Shown here: in pieces, positions 42,386 to 49,954 of the stretch
Numbering within the stretch: the first letter of the stretch is position 1
How the letters are laid out: every line of letters begins with the position of its first letter
Notes under the pieces: model-generated
Told to the model about the DNA's origin: nothing
Databases searched by the model: none
What the model saw: the letters and a program-made list of their open reading frames with translations, nothing else
Program-made: the position numbers and the translations under genes
NCBI GenBank assembly: GCA_034435015.1
Contig: DAOTYH010000103.1
Coordinates: 1-64,000, forward strand
DNA length: 64,000 nt
Reading direction: 5' to 3'
Origin: DAOTYH01 sp034435015
GTDB lineage: Bacteria; Chloroflexota; Anaerolineae; Aggregatilineales; UBA3940

Positions 42386-43075
42386 ATGGTGGTCAAGCAA
42401 ACGGCAGACAAAGACAAACCGGTTCTCATTATTGTCGAGGGGCCTCTGCAGGGTCAACAGTGGGTTATGCATGGCGATCAGTTGACCATTGGACGTGGTG
42501 CGCAATGTGACATTGTCATTCCAGAGCGGAGTATATCACGAGAGCATGTCCGCATCTGGCGGGAAGGAAAACAGTATTTTATTGAGGATTTGGGTAGCAA
42601 GAACGGAACTCATGTCAACGCGGTCAGGCTGGAAAAGCCTATTCCACTTAATGAGGGGGACGAGATACAGATCGCACTCTGTGCAAAGATCAAGTTCGTC
42701 GGCTCTGAGGCGACAGTGCCTCTCATATTGAAGGAGGGTGAAGGAGCTGAAATCGGCCTAAGGCTTGATGAACATACCCGTCAGGTTATCATCAATGGCA
42801 GACTTCTTGAACCGCAATTATCACTATACCAGTATCGTTTGCTAGAGATGCTCTACAAAAGCGGAGGCGGCATCTGCACCCGTGATGATGTGGTGCTTGC
42901 GGTCTGGCCTGAGGCGGCCAGAGAAGGGGTTAGCGAGCAGGCTATTGACGCGCTTGTGCGCCGCCTGCGCGACAGACTAGCCGAGCTGTCACCCGATCAT
43001 GAATACGTTGTAACCGTGCGGGGGCACGGGTTTCGGCTGGTACAGCCGGGCAAAAACCCAGACTCTACCGGCTGA
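42386..43075 (+). CDS. FHA domain fused to an OmpR-type winged helix
   Basis: A 229-residue cytoplasmic regulator. The N-terminal FHA domain (about residues 10-110) has LTIGRG, SISREHVRI and GSKNGTHVNA, so it should bind phosphothreonine. The C-terminal winged helix (about 140-225) is of the transcriptional-regulator C-terminal (OmpR) type with REGVSEQAIDALVRRLRDRL in the recognition-helix region and VRGHGFRLV at the wing. It lacks the BTAD domain of EmbR and has the reverse domain order. ATG 42386 follows AGAGGAGTGGA. It is divergent from the kinase gene. Confidence 0.9.
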   Translation: MVVKQTADKDKPVLIIVEGPLQGQQWVMHGDQLTIGRGAQCDIVIPERSISREHVRIWREGKQYFIEDLGSKNGTHVNAVRLEKPIPLNEGDEIQIALCAKIKFVGSEATVPLILKEGEGAEIGLRLDEHTRQVIINGRLLEPQLSLYQYRLLEMLYKSGGGICTRDDVVLAVWPEAAREGVSEQAIDALVRRLRDRLAELSPDHEYVVTVRGHGFRLVQPGKNPDSTG

Positions 43076-43117
43076 AAACCGGTTGTTATCCGGCCTGCCT
43101 TATCCCGGCTGGCGAGT

Positions 43118-45088
43118 TTAAGTGAGCGCTATGTATTCGTCTTTGACCAGCATGGGCTTGTCAATATGGAGGTAAGCTAGCAGTTCGGAGATGGCGTCCG
43201 CCTTATTCTCAGCGTCTATTCTTGACCAAGTACGGCTCTTCAACTCTAGATAGTGCCCCTCCAACGCAGGCTCAATGAGCCTATCAAGATTGACATAGAT
43301 GCGAAGCCCTTTGTAGTCAATGTGCCACCGGCGGCGCTCCTTGGTGATGGTACGTTCTGACCGAGCCTGAAAATATTCTCTATAGAAACGGAGGGGTCTT
43401 GTGGCAGGCGCAATATAGCGTGAGCGTGAGAGCAGGATGGCGTTGCTGAACTCACGCTCTTTGCCAGGGCTGGTCAATGTCAGGCGGGTCCGCACATTGC
43501 AGACATTGCCCTTCTCGTCAAGGTAATCGTCCTCCCGATAGCGTACACGTTCATAGTTAGGCGGCCCAAACTCAAAATAGGTGTCGTATTGCCGATAAGA
43601 AGAATACTTGACTGGTATAACGTCAGGGTGTTTGAACAGTAGTTCAATTTGCTCAGGACTTTGCAGGCGGGCTTTGACCTGTACCTCAAAGCTTTCTTCC
43701 TGTTGCAATTCTCCAATGGCCAGCAGTTTAGATAGGATGTCGCCCTCGCGCTCAATGAGAAAGATGTCAATACGTTTGGCAATGGCGGCGGCCTGATAGA
43801 GCAGTTCATTCATGTCCAGAGTCAGCAAAACACGGTCGCGCATCAGCCAGACCCCATTACACATAACGTGTTGTACGTCACTACTCTTGGTCGCGTAAAT
43901 GAGGCGTGAATAGATCGCCTCAGGGTCGCGGTTGAAGAAGGGCCAGTTATGGACACGCTCCAAGCCAACTACCACTATATCTGCCCGTTTGCCCGGCTCC
44001 AGCGAGCCTGTCAGGTCTCCTAGGTGGAGTGCCCGTGCGCCCATGCTGGTGGCCATAGTCAAGGCCTGCTTTGCTGGTAGTGCGGTTGGGCTGTCTGTGG
44101 CCACTTTAGCAAGCAATGCGGCGAGGCGGGTCTCTTCGAACATATCTAGATCGTTATTGCTGGCTGGGCCGTCGGTGCCGATCCCTACGTTCAGCCCCAG
44201 CTCAAGCATCTGATTGACAGGCGCCATGCCACTGGCAAGCTTCAGATTGCTGGTCGGATTGTGGGCTACGCCTGCCTTATGATGAAGAAGGGTTCGCATT
44301 TCTCCTTCATCAACATGGACGCAATGAGCCGCAATGACTTTCGCATCAAACAGGTTCTGCTTCTTGAGCCAGGGCACGACTGGCATGCCGTATTGTTTCC
44401 GATTATCGGCAACTTCAAGGGCTGTCTCGCTGACGTGAATGTGCAGGGGGACATCATATTCGACTGCCAGCGCGGCACAGGCTTGCAGGATTTCGGGTGT
44501 ACAGGTGTAGGCGGCATGGGGCGAGACGGCGGGCACGATCAGGGGGTGGTCTTTCCATTTGGTGATGAAGGCATGACACGCTTCCAAGCTTTCTTCATAG
44601 CTGGGGGCGTCAGGGGACGGAAATTTAAGTATCGTTTGCCCGCAGACTGCCCGCACCCCGACCTGGACACAGGTGCTGGCAACACTGTCCTCGAAATAGT
44701 ACATGTCCGCAAAGGTAGTGACACCAGACTGGATCATCTCGGCACAAGCCAAGGCTGTGCCAATTCGTACAAAGTCTGGGTTTACAAATTCGCGTTCGGT
44801 GGGCATCATGTATCCCATCAGCCAGACGTCAAGCCTTAGATCGTCGGCTAAACCGCGTAGCAGAGTCATTGGGGCATGAGTGTGGGCATTGATGAGTCCT
44901 GGAATGATTGCACTGCCGGAGCAGTCTATGACTTCGGAAGCTTGATAGTCACGGTTGATCTGGTCTGCTTGCCCTACAGCGATGATCTTATCGCCCTTAA
45001 CAGCAATTGCGCCATTCTCGATAATCGAGTACGACTCATCCATCATTACAACAGTGCCATTGGTGAGGATGGTATCAGCAAGCTTCAT
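43118..45088 (-). CDS. amidohydrolase (MTA/SAH deaminase-like) fused to a CYTH/triphosphate-tunnel domain
   Basis: A 656-residue two-domain protein. Residues 1-445 form a metal-dependent amidohydrolase like 5-methylthioadenosine/S-adenosylhomocysteine deaminase: His69 and His71 in NAHTH, His216/His218 with Glu221, His255 and the catalytic Asp306 in GTDGPASN. Residues 466-645 look like a CYTH domain: an FEVQVKARL strand at the start (usual ExExK), YDTYFEF, RVRYRED, RTRLTLT, RRRWHIDY and a C-terminal LELKSR strand. The tunnel glutamates and basic residues are mostly there, although the first motif reads E-x-Q-x-K. CYTH domains act on triphosphates or bind nucleotides. ATG 45088 follows GGGAGGC. 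It is monocistronic and divergent from the EEP gene. Confidence 0.82.
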   Translation of the reverse strand: MKLADTILTNGTVVMMDESYSIIENGAIAVKGDKIIAVGQADQINRDYQASEVIDCSGSAIIPGLINAHTHAPMTLLRGLADDLRLDVWLMGYMMPTEREFVNPDFVRIGTALACAEMIQSGVTTFADMYYFEDSVASTCVQVGVRAVCGQTILKFPSPDAPSYEESLEACHAFITKWKDHPLIVPAVSPHAAYTCTPEILQACAALAVEYDVPLHIHVSETALEVADNRKQYGMPVVPWLKKQNLFDAKVIAAHCVHVDEGEMRTLLHHKAGVAHNPTSNLKLASGMAPVNQMLELGLNVGIGTDGPASNNDLDMFEETRLAALLAKVATDSPTALPAKQALTMATSMGARALHLGDLTGSLEPGKRADIVVVGLERVHNWPFFNRDPEAIYSRLIYATKSSDVQHVMCNGVWLMRDRVLLTLDMNELLYQAAAIAKRIDIFLIEREGDILSKLLAIGELQQEESFEVQVKARLQSPEQIELLFKHPDVIPVKYSSYRQYDTYFEFGPPNYERVRYREDDYLDEKGNVCNVRTRLTLTSPGKEREFSNAILLSRSRYIAPATRPLRFYREYFQARSERTITKERRRWHIDYKGLRIYVNLDRLIEPALEGHYLELKSRTWSRIDAENKADAISELLAYLHIDKPMLVKDEYIALT

Positions 45089-45164
45089 GATGCCTCCCGT
45101 AATCTAGTAGTGAGGCCAATTATAGTCGCCTGAGGGATCGTTACAAGGAGCAACGCCGTTAAAG

Positions 45165-47099
45165 ATGGGTTCGAAACGCATTTTCCGCTTGATAGAGGGC
45201 AGTTTGGTGGCCTTGTTTTTGATACAGGCTGTGCGCGTAGTCTTTGCGATGCTACTTAGCATGATCAATGTGGCTTTAGACACTCAGCGTGTTGATCTGC
45301 TCATTGTGAACGCGCACCTGTTTCTGGCCGCCGCCCTGATTCTGTCCTGGTTCGCCCCTCGCGCTCGTTCGGCCTTGCCCGGAACGCTCAGCGTAAGTGC
45401 GATCATCGTTGCAGTGGGGCGGGTATTTATGTCATTTCAGGCTCCACCGGTGCGGTTGTATTCTGCGCTGGTCGTCATTGGCTTTGGCGGCGTTTATTTT
45501 GCCTCTCTGCTCAGGGCCAACTGGCGGGGCTGGGTTTCAAACTTGATAGTGGCCATGACGTTCGATCAACTCTTGCGTGCTTGGGACACTTACGACTTCT
45601 CTCTGCGCATATGGTTCGATCTGTATGTAGGCGATTTGTTGCGTCGTGTCCCCTGGCTTGCTGTTCAAATCCTCTTGTCGGTACTTGTTGTTGTTGCCAG
45701 CCGAATGGCACGGCGCTCGGCTAGGTCAGAGCCATATGAACCTGCTTTTCTGGGAATATGGGGAGGGCTGTCTGTTGGTAGTTTCTTGGCTCTGGAAACC
45801 CTTCTGCTGGCAATGCCTAATGTGATAGCCCGGTGGGCTGGTGTACCTTATGCCGCACTTGTCCCTTGGTTACTGCTTGCTACTGCACTGCCGCTGATGC
45901 CTGGCATCCGTGAACTGATGGCTCGAACGTTGGAGACATTTGATGATCGATTGCGCGGCTGGGTCTGGTTATTCATGTTTCTGGTCATGTTTGTAGTCGG
46001 GAATCGCTTGGGCGGGTGGGGAGCGGCCGGGGCGCTGATCGTGGCACAGTTCATGGCGGTCCTGACGCTCTGGTGTGTCCCAAGCCCGCCTGACCCGGTC
46101 GAGGTAGAGCAGGTGGGGCCGTCGCTCAGTGTGGGGTTGTTTGTTTTCGTCGCGTTGGTCTACGTATATAGTTTCACCTTTGAATATGCTCGGACATTTG
46201 CCTGGCTTGAAGATCAGGGGTTAGTTGTGATATTGGTTGCGGCAGGACTACTGGGGGTGTCACGCCTGTCATGGCGTGAAGAAGACCCTTGGCAGATTAA
46301 GCCGTCAATACCTAGGGCAGTTGCTACTGCCTTTGTCTTCCCAGTGACTGTTTTGGGCCTGATCTTGAGCGGCTTGGGCGCTCAGCCTGTGCCTCCCCTG
46401 CCCCATGGAACATTACGTCTGGCAACCTACAATATCAATGGGGGGTATGATGAAGCGGGCATGTTTCAGATGGAGCTGATCGCCCGTACCATTGAAGCCA
46501 GCTTGGCCGATGTAGTGGCTTTACAAGAAGTAGATGTGGGGCGACCGGTCAGCTACGGTGCAGACGAGGTACAGTTCCTTGCGCGTCGTCTTGGGATGTA
46601 CCAAGCTTACCAGCCGACCATAGGCCAGATGCGCGGCGTGGCTATCCTTTCGAGGTGGCCGATCACCGGTAGTGTAGGAGTGCTGATACCCGGAGCGGAT
46701 GAGCAACAAGGGGCCTTGCGAAGCCTGTTACAAGAGCCTGCAACAGGCCGCTCGATAGTTATGGTCAGTGCACAGCTTTTGCCCGGAGACAATCAACAGC
46801 GCCTAGAGCAACTGGCGGTGTTGTTGAGCCTGATTGACGATCTGTCCCCCGTAGTGTTGGGAGCAGATTTAGGGTTCTCGACAGAAGAAGATGTGATCTA
46901 CCAGCAACTTCTGTCTGCTGGCTTTGTTGATCCGGACAAGGTATTGGGCATCGAGAGAGGCTTCACTTTTCCGGCAAGCAATCCCATGTACCGGCAAGAT
47001 TATATTCTTGTGTTAGGAGCAACGCCGAGCGATTCGCGCCAGGTAGACAGCCGCGCTTCCGACCATCGCCTGGTTGTTATTGAGATAGGCTGGCCTTAA
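45165..47099 (+). CDS. multi-helix membrane protein with C-terminal EEP (endonuclease/exonuclease/phosphatase) domain
   Basis: A 644-residue protein. The first 400 residues have about ten or more membrane helices; the last 240 form an EEP hydrolase domain. Conserved EEP parts include LATYNINGG, VVALQEVD (metal-binding Glu), GVAILSRWPI and the C-terminal ASDHRLVV (His-Asp pair). The usual GDFN motif reads GADLGFS, so the catalytic Asn is replaced by Gly. The layout, many helices then an EEP domain, resembles Cwh43-like proteins. The substrate is unknown. The ribosome binding site AAGGAG is about 15 bases from ATG 45165. The stop overlaps the convergent reductase gene. Confidence 0.78.
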   Translation: MGSKRIFRLIEGSLVALFLIQAVRVVFAMLLSMINVALDTQRVDLLIVNAHLFLAAALILSWFAPRARSALPGTLSVSAIIVAVGRVFMSFQAPPVRLYSALVVIGFGGVYFASLLRANWRGWVSNLIVAMTFDQLLRAWDTYDFSLRIWFDLYVGDLLRRVPWLAVQILLSVLVVVASRMARRSARSEPYEPAFLGIWGGLSVGSFLALETLLLAMPNVIARWAGVPYAALVPWLLLATALPLMPGIRELMARTLETFDDRLRGWVWLFMFLVMFVVGNRLGGWGAAGALIVAQFMAVLTLWCVPSPPDPVEVEQVGPSLSVGLFVFVALVYVYSFTFEYARTFAWLEDQGLVVILVAAGLLGVSRLSWREEDPWQIKPSIPRAVATAFVFPVTVLGLILSGLGAQPVPPLPHGTLRLATYNINGGYDEAGMFQMELIARTIEASLADVVALQEVDVGRPVSYGADEVQFLARRLGMYQAYQPTIGQMRGVAILSRWPITGSVGVLIPGADEQQGALRSLLQEPATGRSIVMVSAQLLPGDNQQRLEQLAVLLSLIDDLSPVVLGADLGFSTEEDVIYQQLLSAGFVDPDKVLGIERGFTFPASNPMYRQDYILVLGATPSDSRQVDSRASDHRLVVIEIGWP

Positions 47100-47944
47100 A
47101 GTTTCCCTGCCTTAGCCCGCTTTAGTGCTTCGTCAACAGGCAAAAGGGGAGTGCGCAGGCAGGCAAATGCCTTTTCCAGCGATAGTGTGCAGTCGCGTGG
47201 ACGTTCTGGCATCATGTCGGCGGCACGAACCGGTCGGACAACCTGTATGGGATCATAGCCGAGCGCATCGAGAAGGCGGCTCCCGTATTCGTAACGGCTG
47301 AGGGGCTGGGGGCCGGTCACATGGAGGATGCCGCTCAGCTCACTGCCAGCTAGTTCCAATAAGACCTCAGCCAGATTCCAAGCCCAGATGGGTTGTCTGA
47401 TCTCGTCTATAAACAGGGGTACGATTTCTCCTGCTTCGATCTTCTCCAACATCCAACTGATCTGCCGGTTGGTGCGTGTCAGATCGTAGATCAGGCTGGT
47501 GCGTACTATCAGGCAGTCTGGGGTATTGAGAAACGTTCTTTCGTTTTCCGCTTTCACCCGACCATAGGGGCTGACCGGGGTAGGGGGAGCCTGCTCGTCG
47601 TAAGGGGGGTGCTTGCCATCAAAGATCAGGTCAGTCGAGAGGGCAATAAGGCGGCACTTTGCGCGTTGAGCAGCCTCACTGATATTGTGCGCCGCCGCGC
47701 GGTTGGCGGCTGCCATGTCCTCACTGCGGTCAGAAGTGCCTGCATGAATGATTGCTGTTGGCTTGACTTGCTCGACCAGGTCTAGTACAGCCTGACGGTT
47801 GCGCAGATCAAGTTGTACGGCTGTGCCTCCCCCGATGTTTGCGTGCCTGAAGTAGGTCCCTACCGTTTCCCATGAGCGGGCGGCCAAAGCTGAAAGCGGG
47901 CGCCCTAGATCACCGCTCGCGCCGGTGATGAGTAGTCTTTTCAT
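47096..47944 (-). CDS. RmlD-like NAD(P)-dependent sugar-nucleotide reductase
   Basis: A 282-residue short-chain dehydrogenase of the extended type, closest in pattern to dTDP-4-dehydrorhamnose reductase (RmlD). It has an N-terminal LLITGASGDLGRPLSALA, an HAGTSDRSEDMAAANRAAAHN segment in its middle part and YGRVKAENE with the catalytic Tyr and Lys. No other rhamnose genes are near, so the real substrate is uncertain. It overlaps rnc by four bases upstream (ATGA) and the EEP gene by four bases downstream. Confidence 0.82.
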   Translation of the reverse strand: MKRLLITGASGDLGRPLSALAARSWETVGTYFRHANIGGGTAVQLDLRNRQAVLDLVEQVKPTAIIHAGTSDRSEDMAAANRAAAHNISEAAQRAKCRLIALSTDLIFDGKHPPYDEQAPPTPVSPYGRVKAENERTFLNTPDCLIVRTSLIYDLTRTNRQISWMLEKIEAGEIVPLFIDEIRQPIWAWNLAEVLLELAGSELSGILHVTGPQPLSRYEYGSRLLDALGYDPIQVVRPVRAADMMPERPRDCTLSLEKAFACLRTPLLPVDEALKRAKAGKL

Positions 47945-48651
47945 GGTTGTCCGTGCTCAGCTTGCAGAATGGCCAGTGCCTGTTTGGCCGCCATCTGGGC
48001 GGCGGCCTGCTTGCTGAAGCCCTTCCCTTCTGCATAGCGTCTCTCACCAATGATCACGACAACCGTGAACTCCTTGGCATGATCAGGACCTTGACTACTA
48101 ACTGTCTGGTAAATAGGGGTGATGCCAAGCTTAGCCTGACAGTATTCCTGTAACATGCTCTTGGGGTCTTTGTCCAGCTCTAGGCGGAGTATTTCCTCTA
48201 AAGCGGCTTCAAAAAGCGGGCAGACAAAATCGCGAACTGCTTGAAAGCCCTGATCGAGGTAAAGTGCTCCTATAACTGCTTCAAAGGCGGCGCACAGATT
48301 GCCAACGCGGCTACGTCCGCCGCTTTCCTCTTCGCCTCGCCCAAGCAACAAAGCCTCGTTGATGTGAGTTTGGATAGCAAGCTCTGCTAGCGTCTGCGTT
48401 CGTACCAAAGCGGCCCGCAAGCGGGTCAAACGGCCCTCTGAGGCCTCTGGAAAACGATGATAGAGCATCTCGCCGCTGATGAAATCAATCACTGCGTCGC
48501 CCAGAAATTCGAGCCGCTGATTGTCCTCCGTTGCTTGGTCTGGATGTTCGTTGAGGAAGGAAGGATGTGTCAGGCTGCGCAGGAGTAAAGATTGGTCGTT
48601 GAAGTGAAGATTACTTAGTTCTTGGAAGGCGGCTATGCTAAGAGCTTCCAT
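47941..48651 (-). CDS. rnc: ribonuclease III
   Basis: A double-strand-specific RNase of 236 residues that matures rRNA and processes structured RNAs. The catalytic signature NQRLEFLGDAVIDFISGE lies at about residues 43-60, and Glu and Asp ligands recur around AAFEAVIGALYLDQG (about 120-134). The C-terminal double-strand RNA-binding domain ends in KGFSKQAAAQMAAKQAL. Length is typical. It follows fabF after 13 bases and overlaps the reductase gene. Confidence 0.97.
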   Translation of the reverse strand: MEALSIAAFQELSNLHFNDQSLLLRSLTHPSFLNEHPDQATEDNQRLEFLGDAVIDFISGEMLYHRFPEASEGRLTRLRAALVRTQTLAELAIQTHINEALLLGRGEEESGGRSRVGNLCAAFEAVIGALYLDQGFQAVRDFVCPLFEAALEEILRLELDKDPKSMLQEYCQAKLGITPIYQTVSSQGPDHAKEFTVVVIIGERRYAEGKGFSKQAAAQMAAKQALAILQAEHGQP

Positions 48652-48664
48652 AGTCCTGTTAATG

Positions 48665-49894
48665 CTAGTCCTCGAATGCTTTAAAGATCAGAACCGAATT
48701 ATGACCACCGAAGCCAAAGGCATTGCTCATGGCAACTCGGATGGGCATCTCTCTAGCCTGATTGGGCACATAGTCGAGATCGCAGATGGCGTCTGGCTCC
48801 TCGTAATTGATTGTGGGCGGCACTACTGAGTTCAAGATAGCTTGAACACAGAAGACTGCCTCCAATGCACCTGTAGCTCCCATCATATGGCCGGTCATGC
48901 TCTTTGTCGAACTAACAGGCACCCGGTAAGCGCGTTTACCTAGAACGGTCTTGATTGCCTGAGTCTCTGCGGCATCATTGAGAATTGTGCCCGTCCCGTG
49001 TGCATTGATGTAGTCAATTTCATCGGCGGTAAGATGGGCATCATCTAGAGCACGTTGCATTGCGGCGGCTCCGCCTGCCCCATTCTCAGGGGGTGCAGTG
49101 ATATGGAAAGCATCCGAGGATGCCCCATAGCCTGCTAGTTCAGCCAGAATGTTGGCACGGCGGGCACGGGCATGCTCAAGTGTCTCCAGCACTAGAATAG
49201 CACTCCCTTCCCCCATAACCAACCCGTCACGGTTAGCGCTGAAAGGAGAGGGTGTTTGACTGGTGCGGCGGCTGACCGCACCGATGCGTTCAAAAGCTCC
49301 GATTCCTAAAGGTGTGATGGCGGCCTCTGAGCCGCCGGCCAGCATGACGTCCACTACCCCGGCCCGGACAAGTTGAGCCGCGAGACCGATGCCATCTGAT
49401 GCTGAGGCGCAGGCTGAGGCAACGGAGAAGGCAGGTCCACGTAGCTGATGGGCAATACTGACCGCACCTGCTGCACCGTTGCTCATAATCTGAGGGATGC
49501 CAAAGGGGCTTAGGCGCCGTGCTCCCTGCTGGTTGAGGATGGTGACCTGCTCAATCATCGAGTTAAGGCCGCCTATGGCGCTACTGATCACTACACCAAT
49601 GCGGTGGGAGTTCTCGTCGGTGACCTCAAGCCCACTGTGTTGAAGGGCCTCGATTGCCGCACTGTGGGCCAGCCACTCGAACCGATCCTGCCGTCTGACC
49701 TCACGGGGATCAAGGATAGTCGTGGGATCAAAGCCCTTAACCTCAGCGGCAACCTGTATTGAGAAGTTGGCGGTGTCAAAGAGTGTGATCGGTCCTACCC
49801 CTGACTCGCCTTTGATGAGGGCATCCCATGTGGACTGCGCTGACAAGCCGAGGGGGCTGATAACCCCATACCCTGTTATAACAACGCGGTGCAT
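48665..49894 (-). CDS. fabF: 3-oxoacyl-ACP synthase II FabF
   Basis: A 409-residue condensing enzyme of fatty-acid elongation. The catalytic Cys is in ASACASASDG (about residue 162), and the two active-site His are in NAHGTGT and STKSMTGHMMGA. Length and motif order are those of FabF. fabF followed by rnc is the common bacterial order; the usual acpP upstream is missing here, replaced by the molybdopterin fusion gene. ATG 49894 follows AGGAAGGAC. Confidence 0.97.
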   Translation of the reverse strand: MHRVVITGYGVISPLGLSAQSTWDALIKGESGVGPITLFDTANFSIQVAAEVKGFDPTTILDPREVRRQDRFEWLAHSAAIEALQHSGLEVTDENSHRIGVVISSAIGGLNSMIEQVTILNQQGARRLSPFGIPQIMSNGAAGAVSIAHQLRGPAFSVASACASASDGIGLAAQLVRAGVVDVMLAGGSEAAITPLGIGAFERIGAVSRRTSQTPSPFSANRDGLVMGEGSAILVLETLEHARARRANILAELAGYGASSDAFHITAPPENGAGGAAAMQRALDDAHLTADEIDYINAHGTGTILNDAAETQAIKTVLGKRAYRVPVSSTKSMTGHMMGATGALEAVFCVQAILNSVVPPTINYEEPDAICDLDYVPNQAREMPIRVAMSNAFGFGGHNSVLIFKAFED

Positions 49895-49954
49895 GGATTT
49901 ATGTCCTTCCTCGTGTGAATTGTGCTATGTAGGGAACATTTCCTCTTGATGTTG

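Noticed and set aside
44261..44839. A 192-codon open frame on the plus strand
   Set aside because: It is antisense to the amidohydrolase domain, whose motifs are clear; no start signal and no recognisable fold.
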